Assembly (NCBI GenBank): GCA_019116485.1
Contig: DXBO01000136.1
Coordinates: forward strand, 1 to 43,731
Direction: 5' to 3'
DNA length: 43,731 bases
Source: Candidatus Gemmiger excrementavium
Lineage (GTDB): Bacteria; Bacillota; Clostridia; Oscillospirales; Ruminococcaceae
Part shown: piece after piece, positions 1-7,718 of the stretch
How positions within the stretch are numbered: position 1 is the stretch's first letter
Layout: every line of letters begins with the position of its first letter
Made by a program: the position numbers and the translations under genes
Notes under the pieces: model-generated
The model's database searches: none
What the model was told of the DNA's origin: nothing
What the model saw: only the letters and a program-made list of their open reading frames with translations

Positions 1-2
1 AG

Positions 3-641
3 ATTTGTGGGTTGTTAGACCGAAATCATTCCTATAAGCTATTGTGGTTACAAGACGAGATATGTTACCTACATACATTTGACGCTTCTATGACCGATGT
101 AGACGCCCATCCCCACATGGGACCTGCCGCATTGGTGTTAACATCGACTTCCTCTCTTTCTGAACTTCCTTTTTACCTTCAAAAAAACACAACCTACTAT
201 ACGGAAACAGAAGATTATATCATTTACCTGCTCGATAGCGGTTCACTGCCGGATGGCGTGGTCGGTCTGCCCTATACAGGCACCGGTCTTGACTATCCAA
301 ATTCCGTTGGTTACACCTATCGGGGCACCGTGGATGAAAACCGCACGCTGAACACCGATGGGTACGATGGCATCGTGATGCAGTCTCCTGATTTGAAATT
401 TGCCTGTACCACCGATATCTTCCTTTCCTATGCCGCTCTAACAAACGACCCCGATACCATGGGGATTGTTGTTCTTTCCCAGAACGGTACAGTGCTTGAG
501 ACCCAATCCCTCTCGGCGTCCGCCTCTCAGGTCGTATTTCACGATGTGGCGCCCGGAGACGGTTATCAACTGTCTGTAGAACTCTACGCAGGCGCCTGCG
601 CGTCTTTGCAGAACATCGTTTTTACCTCGACAGGTTCCTGA
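3..641 (+). CDS. C-terminal part of an unrecognised protein (5' end outside window)
   Basis: The frame is open to the left edge of the window. The first possible start is a TTG at 12 with no ribosome binding site, so this is most likely the 3' part of a longer gene. About 210 residues are visible. They contain no motif I recognise. The last ~100 residues alternate hydrophobic and polar residues like a beta-sandwich (around SQNGTVLETQSLS and VVFHDVAPGDGY), which would suit a secreted or surface module, but that is a guess. Base composition is visibly AT-richer than the rest of the window. The stop is TGA at 639-641 and no clear terminator follows. That the reading frame is real is likely; its function is unknown. 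Confidence 0.6.
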   Translation: MCGLLDRNHSYKLLWLQDEICYLHTFDASMTDVDAHPHMGPAALVLTSTSSLSELPFYLQKNTTYYTETEDYIIYLLDSGSLPDGVVGLPYTGTGLDYPNSVGYTYRGTVDENRTLNTDGYDGIVMQSPDLKFACTTDIFLSYAALTNDPDTMGIVVLSQNGTVLETQSLSASASQVVFHDVAPGDGYQLSVELYAGACASLQNIVFTSTGS

Positions 642-851
642 TTTTCCGTTTTCCTTTCCACGAACGGCAATGTTCATCAAAAGCGCTGTTCTCTGCAGAT
701 GCATGGCAAGATAAAAGTTTGATGATCCGTTACTTGAACCCCAGCAACGGACTGGCGGCCCATTGGGGCAAAGCAAATTTTTATCCGTTCCCTTCTGGGC
801 GTCAGGCCTTTTCGGAGTAGCGTTCCAAACGAGTAAGTTCTGTAAACACGA

Positions 852-879
852 CCAGCCCCGGGCATTCGCCCGGGGCTGG
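852..879 (-). terminator. Hairpin after the OB-fold lipoprotein gene
   Basis: A perfect 12-bp stem (852-863 with 868-879) closes an ATTC loop. It lies just past the stop codon of the minus-strand lipoprotein gene. The run of T after it on the minus strand is short and interrupted, so termination may be partial. It could also stop readthrough from the plus-strand gene ending at 641. Confidence 0.65.
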
Positions 880-902
880 CTGCATTATAGGGTTGCGGAG
901 GT

Positions 903-1745
903 TCAGCCGGTCACAGTCACCGAGGTGATGTGGGGGTTGACGCCCTCATACCAGTAGAGGAAGCCCTCAGCGTCGATGGTCTGGCCCACCTGCAGGTTCT
1001 TGACGGCGGCGTAGACATCGGTGGTGCTGTCGCAGAGGTAGCTTTCCACGGTGAAGGTGTAGACTTCATCGTTGTAAGAGACGTTGAAGTACAGGTCATC
1101 ACCTTCCTCGCCGGAGCCATCCCAGTTGTACAGGAAGGCGTACTCCTCGTCAGAGCCTTCCACGGTGGAGGGGGCCACGGTCAGGCCCTTGAAGGCCACC
1201 CGCTGGTTCTGGGCGTAGATCAGTTCATCGGTGCCCAGCAGCTCGGTCACGTCCAGCGGCATGGACACGAAGGGTTCGGCGTCCTCCACAAATTCAAAGG
1301 TGCCGTCCACGATCTCCACTTCGCCGCACCACTCGCTCTTGAAGCCGGTGACGCGGATGCAGGTGCCCTCGGTCAGCTTTTCGTAATCTTCCTCAGAGCA
1401 GGCCATGTCGTAGGCAAAGTAACCGCCATCCTGATCCTGCAGGTAAACGGTGGCCTTATCCTCCCACCAGGACTGCTTGGCCTGAACGTAGGCCTGGATG
1501 GTGACCTCGGTGTCCAGGTCGGCGGCCATGTACTGGTCGTAGTTCATGACCTCGCCGGAAGCCACAGCGTCCAGCTGGGGGGCGTCCTGCTCGGCGGGGA
1601 CGGTCTCCTCCGTAGCTTCGCTGGAAGCAGTCTCGGTGGAAGCGGTCTCCTCCGACACAGCCTCGCTGGACGAAGCGCCGCCCGCGCAGGCAGCCAGAGA
1701 ACAGGCCAGGCCCAGTGCCAGCAGCACAGACAAAATCTTTTTCAT
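903..1745 (-). CDS. Putative lipoprotein with two OB-fold-like domains
   Basis: The 280-residue product starts with a lipoprotein signal: positively charged MKK, a hydrophobic stretch, and lipobox L17-A-A-C20. A Ser/Glu/Thr-rich linker to about residue 60 should hold the rest away from the membrane. The mature part looks like two successive small beta-barrel domains (about 65-155 and 165-280), each with a strand-glycine pattern typical of OB-fold proteins, for example around EGTCIRVTGF and VGQTIDAEGF. The start is supported by AAGGAGG eight bases upstream. It has its own promoter at 1791-1818, inside the end of the solute-binding-protein gene, so it can be expressed separately from the importer upstream. 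The domain assignment is by eye; the ligand is unknown. Confidence 0.75.
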   Translation of the reverse strand: MKKILSVLLALGLACSLAACAGGASSSEAVSEETASTETASSEATEETVPAEQDAPQLDAVASGEVMNYDQYMAADLDTEVTIQAYVQAKQSWWEDKATVYLQDQDGGYFAYDMACSEEDYEKLTEGTCIRVTGFKSEWCGEVEIVDGTFEFVEDAEPFVSMPLDVTELLGTDELIYAQNQRVAFKGLTVAPSTVEGSDEEYAFLYNWDGSGEEGDDLYFNVSYNDEVYTFTVESYLCDSTTDVYAAVKNLQVGQTIDAEGFLYWYEGVNPHITSVTVTG

Positions 1746-1790
1746 GTTCTTTTCCTCCTTGTATGGCGTGTAGTTTCAGCCAACACTATC

Positions 1791-1818
1791 ATTATACAGC
1801 AATCGACCTAAAAATCAA
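1791..1818 (-). promoter_or_regulatory. Sigma-A-type promoter for the OB-fold lipoprotein
   Basis: On the minus strand TTGATT (1813-1818) and TATAAT (1791-1796) are separated by 16 bases. The -10 is a full consensus match. The -35 overlaps the stop codon of the upstream solute-binding-protein gene. Confidence 0.7.
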
Positions 1819-3416
1819 CCGTTGCGGCGCTCTTTGTGCCGGCCTTGCCGCCAGCGGACCAGGCAATACACGCCGATGCCCACCCAGGCGGCGGCCAGCG
1901 CCGCCAGCAGCGCCACGGCGGTGCCGGGCAGCGGGCCCAGGTCGGCTTTTCCGCCCGAAGGCGAAGCTGCATCCAGATGATACAGCGCCATGGTATCGGT
2001 GTACAGCGACTGAATGTACGCGTCGTCCACCGTCTGACTGCGCCGCACCGACTTGGTCACATTCTCGATCAGCTGACCCGCCGCGTCCCGCAGGGAAGCC
2101 GAGCCGTTGAATACCGGCGTCACAAAGGTATCGCCGGTATGGTCCAACAGCAGCCGCACGGCGTCGATCTTGACCTGGTAGTGGGTGGTGTCGTCCTCGC
2201 CGCCCCGGGCCAGGTAGTCCTGATACCCGGCATCCTGCTGGGCCTTGGTGGTCACCGGTACATACCCTTCGGTCTGGGAGTAGGCGATCTGCACATCGCT
2301 TGTCAGCAGATACTGGGCAAACAACCAGGAGGCCAGCACCTGCTGAGGGTCCTCCTTATTGAACACACACACCGACGGTCCCTGGGAGATCATCTTGGGG
2401 TTTTTCGGGTCAAACTGGGGGACTGCGCGCACCACCGTGTCGAAATCCACCACTTCCTCGGCAGCGATGTCCATCAGCGGCGCGTCACAGCCCATCCAGG
2501 TGGAACCTGCGGTGGAGTCCACCGCGAAGACGCACTGCCCGGCATTCAAAAAGTTGGCCGGGTAGCCGGAGATTTTGAAGGTGGAGAACGCCCCCTCTGC
2601 CGTGTTGTCGGCAATGGTGTGCAGCAGGGCGGTGGTGGTGTCGTTGAAAAGCTGTATCTCACCGGTGGCGGTGGAGTACCCCGCCCCCTGCTGGTACAGC
2701 ATCTGGATCATCATGTTGTCGGTAGATTTGTACAAAAAGGGGATCAGCACCTTCTGGCCGTTGAGGCTGTAGGTGCCGTCGGCCCCCTTGGTGGCAGCCG
2801 CCGCCCGGGAGACCTCCCACACGAAATCCCAGGTCAGCACATCGGGAATCTCATACCCCAGGGCCTCCACAAAATCCTTGTTGATGTAGCAGGCCTCGGT
2901 GGAACGCATGTAGGGCAGGGCATAATAGGCGCCGCCCACCCGGCACTCCTGCAAAAACTGGGGCACGATTTCTTCTTTTGTGGGGCCGTCAAACTTCAGT
3001 TCGCTGCCGCCCAAGCCGTAGCGAGGGTCGGCAAACAGGTCGTCCAGCGGCACCACCACGTTGTCGCCGGTGAGATAGGTGGCAATGTGGTCGGGGTAGG
3101 TGATACAGACGTTGGGGGTGGTGCCGGTGGAAATATTGGTGATAACATCGTTATATATGTCACCGTAGTCGGTGTAGAGCCGCAGCGTCACCGTAATGTT
3201 GGGGTACAGCGCCTCAAAATCCGCGATAGCCTGTTTGTAGATGTCGGTCTGGGTCTTGTTGGTGTCGTTCTTGGCCCAGAACACCACCTCGTAGTTGCGG
3301 CTTTTATCAAAGGTCTCAGGCACCGCAAAGGCAGCCTGTTCCCGGCGGCCATGGCAGCCGCAGAGCAGCCCCAGGGCCAGCACCGCCGCCCCCAGCAGGC
3401 AGGACAATCGTTTCAT
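1815..3416 (-). CDS. ABC transporter solute-binding lipoprotein, sugar type (family 1)
   Basis: This 533-residue protein begins with a lipoprotein signal (lipobox L18-C-G-C21), followed by an extracellular solute-binding fold. Recognisable parts are the N-terminal strand EVVFWAKNDTN, the helix ADFEALYPNITVTL, and the hinge-region segment GAYYALPYMRSTEACYINKD. It belongs with the UgpB/MalE-like proteins that capture sugars or glycerol phosphates for ABC importers. It is the last gene of the importer operon, and its ATG overlaps the permease stop (ATGA). The C-terminus is odd: residues about 495-520 form a strong hydrophobic helix followed by a basic tail (RWRQGRHKERRNG). The protein therefore appears anchored at both ends, which is unusual for this family. 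Substrate not determinable from sequence. Confidence 0.88.
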   Translation of the reverse strand: MKRLSCLLGAAVLALGLLCGCHGRREQAAFAVPETFDKSRNYEVVFWAKNDTNKTQTDIYKQAIADFEALYPNITVTLRLYTDYGDIYNDVITNISTGTTPNVCITYPDHIATYLTGDNVVVPLDDLFADPRYGLGGSELKFDGPTKEEIVPQFLQECRVGGAYYALPYMRSTEACYINKDFVEALGYEIPDVLTWDFVWEVSRAAAATKGADGTYSLNGQKVLIPFLYKSTDNMMIQMLYQQGAGYSTATGEIQLFNDTTTALLHTIADNTAEGAFSTFKISGYPANFLNAGQCVFAVDSTAGSTWMGCDAPLMDIAAEEVVDFDTVVRAVPQFDPKNPKMISQGPSVCVFNKEDPQQVLASWLFAQYLLTSDVQIAYSQTEGYVPVTTKAQQDAGYQDYLARGGEDDTTHYQVKIDAVRLLLDHTGDTFVTPVFNGSASLRDAAGQLIENVTKSVRRSQTVDDAYIQSLYTDTMALYHLDAASPSGGKADLGPLPGTAVALLAALAAAWVGIGVYCLVRWRQGRHKERRNG

Positions 3417-4258
3417 CCCTTCAGGCCCCCTCTCGACGCGCCTTCCATGATCTTGTTGCGGAACGCCAGGAACAGGGCCACCAGCGGCACCGAGATGACC
3501 ACCACGGCGGCCATCATGGCGGGGATGTTCTCCCGTCCGAAGCCCTCCTCCCGTATCTGCTGGATGCCGTTGGATACCAGGAAATAGGCCTGGTCATCGG
3601 TGATGAGCCGGGGCCAGACGTAGGAGTTCCAGCACTCGATGAGTTTGAGGATGGTCACCGTGACGATGGTGGGGCGACAGATGGGGATCATGACCTTCCA
3701 CAGATATTTCAGGTCGGAGGTGCCGTCCACCTTGGCGGCGCGGTAGAGTTCGTCGGGCACCTGCTCAAAACTCTCTTTGAGAAGATAGATATAAAACACC
3801 GACGTGATGGAGGGCAGGATCAGCCCGGGGAAGCTGTTGCGCAGGTCCAGGTTGGTGATGGTGACAAAGTTGGTGATGACCACCAGTTCGCTGGGGATCA
3901 TCATCAGCGAGAGAAACAGCCCGAACACCAGATTTTTGCCGGGGAATTTCAACCGGGCAAAGGCATAAGCCGCCAGGGTGCTGACCACCACCATGGCAGC
4001 GGTGGTGATGAGGGAGAAGATCAGCGTGTTGAGCAGGTAACCCCCCAGCGGCACCGCCGTGAACGCCTGACGGTAGTTTTCCAGGGTGGGTTCCAGCGTA
4101 AAGAAGACCGGCGTGTGTTCCGAGTTGTAGGCGCCGTAGCTTTTCAGCGAGGTGAGCACCATCCAGTAAAAAGGGAACAGCACGATGACCGCCCAGACGC
4201 TGAGGCCCAGGTAGGTCCAGGCGGTGCGCAGGCCGGATTTTCCGTTGTTGGATTGCAT
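3413..4258 (-). CDS. Carbohydrate ABC transporter permease, MalG/UgpE type
   Basis: The 281-residue inner-membrane subunit shows about six transmembrane segments and the EAA loop that docks the ATPase (ELYRAAKVDGTSDLKYLWKV, around residues 185-204). It pairs with the upstream permease to form the channel. I start it at the ATG at 4258, which has GAGG at a proper distance. A GTG nine bases earlier lies inside that binding site and is less likely. It starts ten bases after the first permease stops and overlaps the binding-protein gene by four bases, so translation is probably coupled along the operon. Confidence 0.9.
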   Translation of the reverse strand: MQSNNGKSGLRTAWTYLGLSVWAVIVLFPFYWMVLTSLKSYGAYNSEHTPVFFTLEPTLENYRQAFTAVPLGGYLLNTLIFSLITTAAMVVVSTLAAYAFARLKFPGKNLVFGLFLSLMMIPSELVVITNFVTITNLDLRNSFPGLILPSITSVFYIYLLKESFEQVPDELYRAAKVDGTSDLKYLWKVMIPICRPTIVTVTILKLIECWNSYVWPRLITDDQAYFLVSNGIQQIREEGFGRENIPAMMAAVVVISVPLVALFLAFRNKIMEGASRGGLKG

Positions 4259-4268
4259 GGCAGGCACC

Positions 4269-5153
4269 TCACTTTCGGCTGCGGCTGACCAGCAGGTTGA
4301 TGCAGGTGATGGTCAGCACGATGACAAACAGGATGATGGCCGCCGCTGAGGCATAGGACGGGTAACCGCCGCTGTCGCCGTAGAGCATATCGTAGACATA
4401 ACCCACGATGGTGTTCATGCCTGCGGCGTTCAGGTCGGTGCCGAAGAGGGCCACGGCGTCGCTGTAGGCCTTGAACGCACCGATGAAACCGGTGATGATG
4501 AGATAGACCAGCATGGGGGCGATCATGGGCAGCGTAATACGCCAGAAAATGCGGCGGCGGGGGGTGCCGTCCACCCGGGCAGCCTTGTAATAGTCAGGGT
4601 TCACCGAGGCCAGGGCGCTGGTCAGCACCAGGATTTTAAAGGGCATGACCACCCAGACCGTGTAAAAGCAGAGCACAAACATCTTGGCCCAGTGGGGGCC
4701 GTTGATAAAATCGATGGGCCCCGCGCCGAACCAGCGCAGCATCAGGTTGACCAGGCCGTCGGTGTACTCGGTCTTCTGGAACAACACCATGAACACCAGA
4801 CCCACGGCCAGGGTATTGGTGACGTAGGGCAGAAAGTAGATGGTCTGGTAGAGGTTGCGCAGGGGTTTGATGGAGCTGAGCGCCGACGCGATGAGCAGCG
4901 ACAGCCCGGTGGACATCGGCACCGTGATGATGACCAGCACGAAGGTGTTTTCCACCGCCTGCAGGAAGTAGGGGTCGTGCAGCACATAGCTGTAGTTGTA
5001 CAGCCCCACGCCGAAATAGGTCTGGGAGGCGAAGTTGAACCCCTCCTCCACCGAGTAGATCAGCACGTCGATGAGCGGGTAGACAAGGAACGCCCCCAAC
5101 AGCACCGCCGCGGGCAGCAGGTAAAGCCAGGCCTTGCGGGAATTTCGATCCAT
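4269..5153 (-). CDS. Carbohydrate ABC transporter permease, MalF/UgpA type
   Basis: The product has about 294 residues, starting at the ATG at 5153 (MDRNSRKAW), which is preceded by a GGGGAGGGG ribosome binding site; the longer open frame upstream has no such signal. It has six predicted membrane helices, the first at residues about 8-30, and an EAA loop near DYYKAARVDGTPRRRIFWRI, which contacts the ATPase. It is the first of two permeases in the operon, 16 bases after the ATPase stop. Length and topology are normal for sugar-type importers of the UgpA/MalF class. Confidence 0.9.
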   Translation of the reverse strand: MDRNSRKAWLYLLPAAVLLGAFLVYPLIDVLIYSVEEGFNFASQTYFGVGLYNYSYVLHDPYFLQAVENTFVLVIITVPMSTGLSLLIASALSSIKPLRNLYQTIYFLPYVTNTLAVGLVFMVLFQKTEYTDGLVNLMLRWFGAGPIDFINGPHWAKMFVLCFYTVWVVMPFKILVLTSALASVNPDYYKAARVDGTPRRRIFWRITLPMIAPMLVYLIITGFIGAFKAYSDAVALFGTDLNAAGMNTIVGYVYDMLYGDSGGYPSYASAAAIILFVIVLTITCINLLVSRSRK

Positions 5154-5169
5154 GGTATCCCCTCCCCAC

Positions 5170-6279
5170 TCAACGGCGCGGCACATCAAAGGGGATGCGC
5201 CGTTCCTCGTCCCGGTCAAACAGGAACACCTTGTCGGGGCGCAGGGCAAACCGAACCCGGGCCGCCCCGGCGTCCACCTGCCCCCGGGTGCTGAGGATAG
5301 CCCGCACCGTGTCCGCCGTGCAGGCCGGATGGGTGCAGACGATACTCACATCCCGGCCCAGCACCTCCACCCGCGAAAGGGCACAGATCAGCGGGCCGTC
5401 GGGCTGCGGCTCAAACCCTTCGGGCCGGACGCCCGCCCAGACGGGGCCTTCCGGCGCGCCGGGCACCGCCAGCACGGCCTGGTCCCCCAGGTACAGCATA
5501 CCGCCCCGGACCTCGCCTCCGAACACATTGATGGGCGGCGTGCCCAGAAATTTGGCTACAAACAGGTTGGCCGGGTCGTCGTAGACAGCCTGGGGGGCCC
5601 CCTCCTGCATGAGCAGGCCGTCCTTCATGACCACAATGCGGTCCGAAATACTCATGGCCTCCTCCTGGTCATGGGTGACAAACAGCGTGGTGATGCCGGT
5701 CTTTTTCTGAATTTTGCAGATTTCTTCCCGGGTCTGCAGGCGCAGCCGGGCGTCCAGGTTGGACAGCGGCTCATCCAGCAGCAGCACCCGGGGCATCTTG
5801 ACCAGTGCCCGGGCAATGGCCACCCGCTGCTGCTGCCCGCCGGACAGTTCCTGGGGGCGGCGGTCCAAAAGGTCGCCGATCTGTACCAGGGCAGCGGCCT
5901 CTTCCGCTTTGGCGCGCATGGCGGCTTTGGTCAGTTTCTGGGCGCCTTTCAGGTTTTCCAGCGGAAAAGTGATGTTCTGCAGCACCGTCAGGTGGGGGTA
6001 CAGGGCATAGTTCTGGAACACCATACCCACACCCCGGCGCTCCGGCGGCAGGGCGGTGACATCCTCGCCCCCGAAAAAGATTTTTCCCTCGCTGGGCGTT
6101 TCCAGCCCGCAGATCATATTCAGCGTGGTGGATTTGCCGCAGCCAGAAGGGCCCAGCAGCCCCACCAGCAGGCCGTCCGGCACCTCAAAGGTCAGGTTCT
6201 GTACCGCCGTCACCTCGCCTTTGGCCTTTTTGCCCCGGGCGGGGAACCGTTTGGTCAGCCCCTGCAGTTGGATGTTCAT
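5170..6279 (-). CDS. Sugar-type ABC importer ATPase, MalK/UgpC/MsmX type
   Basis: This 369-residue ATPase energises the importer encoded directly downstream. Visible motifs are Walker A GPSGCGKST, Q-loop region VFQNYALYPHLTV, signature LSGGQQQRVAIARAL, Walker B VLLLDEP with the D-loop SNLDA, and the switch histidine in VTHDQEEA. The last ~120 residues form the extra regulatory (TOBE/OB) domain typical of MalK-like proteins. The ATG at 6279 is chosen because GGGGAG lies nine bases upstream; the open frame extends further but without support. Many Firmicutes use one shared MsmX ATPase for several sugar importers. Here the ATPase has its own operon, led by a strong promoter at 6316-6344, so it may be dedicated to this system. 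Confidence 0.93.
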   Translation of the reverse strand: MNIQLQGLTKRFPARGKKAKGEVTAVQNLTFEVPDGLLVGLLGPSGCGKSTTLNMICGLETPSEGKIFFGGEDVTALPPERRGVGMVFQNYALYPHLTVLQNITFPLENLKGAQKLTKAAMRAKAEEAAALVQIGDLLDRRPQELSGGQQQRVAIARALVKMPRVLLLDEPLSNLDARLRLQTREEICKIQKKTGITTLFVTHDQEEAMSISDRIVVMKDGLLMQEGAPQAVYDDPANLFVAKFLGTPPINVFGGEVRGGMLYLGDQAVLAVPGAPEGPVWAGVRPEGFEPQPDGPLICALSRVEVLGRDVSIVCTHPACTADTVRAILSTRGQVDAGAARVRFALRPDKVFLFDRDEERRIPFDVPRR

Positions 6280-6315
6280 GCACCCCATCTCCCCTGTTTT
6301 GCATTTTTGTACTTT

Positions 6316-6344
6316 ATTATACAGGGTTTCGCGGTGAATCACAA
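6316..6344 (-). promoter_or_regulatory. Promoter of the ABC importer operon
   Basis: On the minus strand TTGTGA (6339-6344) and a consensus TATAAT (6316-6321) are separated by 17 bases. Transcription would start near 6309, giving a leader of about 30 bases before the ATPase ATG. Confidence 0.75.
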
Positions 6345-6387
6345 GGCTTTTACGGGACCGGCAGAGTTTCGCCCGGTCAAAAAAGGA

Positions 6388-6416
6388 TTGATTTTGCCGC
6401 CCGGCGGTGGTATCAT
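6388..6416 (+). promoter_or_regulatory. Plus-strand promoter candidate with no protein gene behind it
   Basis: TTGATT (6388-6393) and TATCAT (6411-6416) are separated by 17 bases. It points away from the ABC importer promoter and toward a 165-base stretch of hairpins ending in a strong terminator. No plausible reading frame with a ribosome binding site follows. Confidence 0.5.
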
Positions 6417-6422
6417 AAGATG

Positions 6423-6590
6423 AAAACAAACGCCATATCACACCGCGACTGCTGCGATGCGCAAGGGTTTCCCGGCCGGTTCCGGCCCGGGAAACCCGCT
6501 GTTTTGTATGCCGAAAGCTACTCTCTGGCTGAGTGGTTTTCGGCACACAAAAAGGACCTGTTTTCTTTCGAAGACAGGTCCTTTTTTATT
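6423..6590 (+). ncRNA. Candidate small structured RNA of unknown class
   Basis: Between the plus-strand promoter (6388-6416) and a terminator at 6549-6590 lie two more self-complementary regions. One pairs 6465-6475 with 6487-6497 (arm GGGTTTCCCGG). The other pairs 6509-6516 with 6538-6545 (arm TGCCGAAA), extended inward by CTACTC with GAGTGG. An RNA of about 165 bases would start near 6423 and end in six or more U. It does not match 6S, SRP, tmRNA or RNase P RNA as I know them. The alternative is that these are merely intergenic hairpins between convergent or divergent units. Confidence 0.4.
6549..6587. terminator. Strong intrinsic terminator, probably bidirectional
   Basis: The arm AAAAAGGACCTGT (6549-6561) pairs with ACAGGTCCTTTTT (6574-6586), and an inner TCTT/AAGA stem extends the helix. 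T-rich sequence lies on the plus side (CTTTTTTATTT) and five T on the minus side. It ends the acetyltransferase unit on the minus strand and the possible small RNA on the plus strand. Confidence 0.85.
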
Positions 6591-6593
6591 TCC

Positions 6594-7205
6594 TCACAGC
6601 AGCGCGGGGTCGATGGCGTGCTGCTTGAAATAGTATTCCCGGTCCTTATCGCTGACAGGGCGCAGCACCCGGCAGGGATTGCCCACCGCCACCACGTTGT
6701 CGGGCAGGTCCTTGGTGACCACGCTGCCCGCACCCACCACCACGTTGTCCCCGATGGTGATCCCGGGCAGGATCACCACCCCCGCGCCGATCCAGCAGTT
6801 TTTGCCAATATGCACCGCGGCGTTGTACTGATACCCCTGGGCCCGTAATTGGGGCAGAATGGGGTGTCCCGCCGTGGCCACTGTGACATTGGGGCCAAAC
6901 ATCGTGCAATCCCCCACATAGATGTGGGTGTCATCCACCAGGGTCAGGTTGAAGTTGGCGTACACATTCTTACCGAAATGTACATGCTTGCCGCCGAAGT
7001 TCGCGTGCAGCGGCGGCTCGATATAGCAGCCTTCCCCGATCTCGGCAAACATCTCTTTCAGAAGCGCCGCCCGCTTTTCCCCTTCCCGGGGGCGGGTGGC
7101 GTTGTAGTCGTACAGTCGTTCCAGGCAGGCGGTCTGCTCCACCAGAATCTCCGGGTCATTGGGCAGGTACAGCGCCGTGCCGTGCAGTTTTTCCTCAATC
7201 GTCAT
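6594..7205 (-). CDS. Sugar O-acetyltransferase, Maa/LacA type (hexapeptide repeat)
   Basis: The 203-residue enzyme would transfer acetyl groups from acetyl-CoA to maltose, galactosides or similar sugars. The N-terminus carries the Mac domain (residues about 5-55), followed by left-handed beta-helix repeats with the family pattern NFNLTLVDDTHIYVG, the catalytic histidine region ATAGHPI, and the end motif PDNVVAVGNPCRVLR. I start at the ATG at 7205, which has AGGAGG six bases upstream; a GTG at 7223 lies before that site. Its length is typical. It follows the 79-aa membrane protein by 24 bases and is probably cotranscribed from the promoter at 7510-7538. Confidence 0.92.
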   Translation of the reverse strand: MTIEEKLHGTALYLPNDPEILVEQTACLERLYDYNATRPREGEKRAALLKEMFAEIGEGCYIEPPLHANFGGKHVHFGKNVYANFNLTLVDDTHIYVGDCTMFGPNVTVATAGHPILPQLRAQGYQYNAAVHIGKNCWIGAGVVILPGITIGDNVVVGAGSVVTKDLPDNVVAVGNPCRVLRPVSDKDREYYFKQHAIDPALL

Positions 7206-7229
7206 AGGGGGCCTCCTTGGCACAGTGGT

Positions 7230-7469
7230 TCAGTCATCCACCGGTCCGGCGTCCTTTTGCAGCGCCTCGCGGGCAAAGCTGAACAACAGCGGGAAGTAGG
7301 TAACGGCGAACACCGGCAGCGCCACGGCGGCCACCGCCTTTTTGTGTTTGGCGGGCACCGCCATACCCGCCAGCACGCCCAGGGCCAGCAGGCAGAATTT
7401 GAGTACGGCAATGGTTTTCCAATCGCTGCGCTGAATATACCGGTCGGCAGCGGCGAACAATTTCTTCAT
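7230..7469 (-). CDS. Small two-helix membrane protein of unknown function
   Basis: The 79-residue product is preceded by GGAGGGG. It has an amphipathic N-terminus (MKKLFAAADRYIQRSDWK), two hydrophobic helices (about residues 20-37 and 45-64) joined by a short basic loop (PAKHKK), and a polar tail. Similar small Clostridia proteins are, as I recall, often labelled 'permease of phosphate ABC transporter', but it is far too short to be a permease and I would not carry that name over. It is the first gene of a unit with the acetyltransferase and is divergent from the Mn2+-riboswitch ATPase. Confidence 0.8.
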   Translation of the reverse strand: MKKLFAAADRYIQRSDWKTIAVLKFCLLALGVLAGMAVPAKHKKAVAAVALPVFAVTYFPLLFSFAREALQKDAGPVDD

Positions 7470-7509
7470 GGGGGGTCCCCTCCTTTTTGTTGCGCGGTGG
7501 TTTTTCTTC

Positions 7510-7538
7510 ATTATGGCACAGCCCGTTCCCGGTGTAAA
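7510..7538 (-). promoter_or_regulatory. Promoter of the small membrane protein / acetyltransferase unit
   Basis: On the minus strand TTTACA (7533-7538) and CATAAT (7510-7515) are separated by 17 bases; each box has one mismatch from consensus. It is back to back with the ATPase promoter at 7590-7618. Confidence 0.7.
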
Positions 7539-7589
7539 GAGTGTGGAAACGCCACATTGGTAAATTTTTTCCCGACCCATAAAAACATC

Positions 7590-7618
7590 TTGCTTTTGCC
7601 CGGGTTCCGTGGTATAGT
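7590..7618 (+). promoter_or_regulatory. Promoter of the riboswitch-controlled P-type ATPase
   Basis: TTGCTT (7590-7595) and TATAGT (7613-7618) are 17 bases apart. Transcription would begin just before the aptamer at 7627. Confidence 0.75.
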
Positions 7619-7626
7619 TGTCGAAT

Positions 7627-7718
7627 GAAAAGGGAGTAGTTGTAAGTCGCGCCGTCAACATCCCGATTTTGTAAAAAATCTGGCGGAGCGAGCCCATTGT
7701 GTGGTGACAAGACTTTTC
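7627..7718 (+). promoter_or_regulatory. yybP-ykoY (Mn2+) riboswitch aptamer
   Basis: The class hallmarks are in order: GGGAGTAG immediately after the 5' arm, the conserved GTCAACA segment (7654-7660), the GGAGCGAGCC region, and the ACAAGACTTTT 3' end. The P1 helix pairs GAAAAG (7627-7632) with CTTTTC (7713-7718). This class binds Mn2+ and typically turns on exporters. Here it precedes a P2-type cation ATPase, one of its commonest partners. The 3' P1 strand is shared with the 5' arm of the terminator at 7709-7756, so ligand-stabilised P1 should prevent termination. Confidence 0.85.

Noticed and set aside
1836-3587. A 583-codon plus-strand frame opposite the solute-binding protein
   Set aside because: Antisense shadow with no start signal or recognisable domain; the minus-strand genes are conserved and overlap as an operon.
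6420-6848. A plus-strand 142-codon frame starting near the orphan promoter
   Set aside because: The ATG lies at or before the expected transcription start, has no ribosome binding site, and the frame runs through the terminator and antisense to the acetyltransferase.
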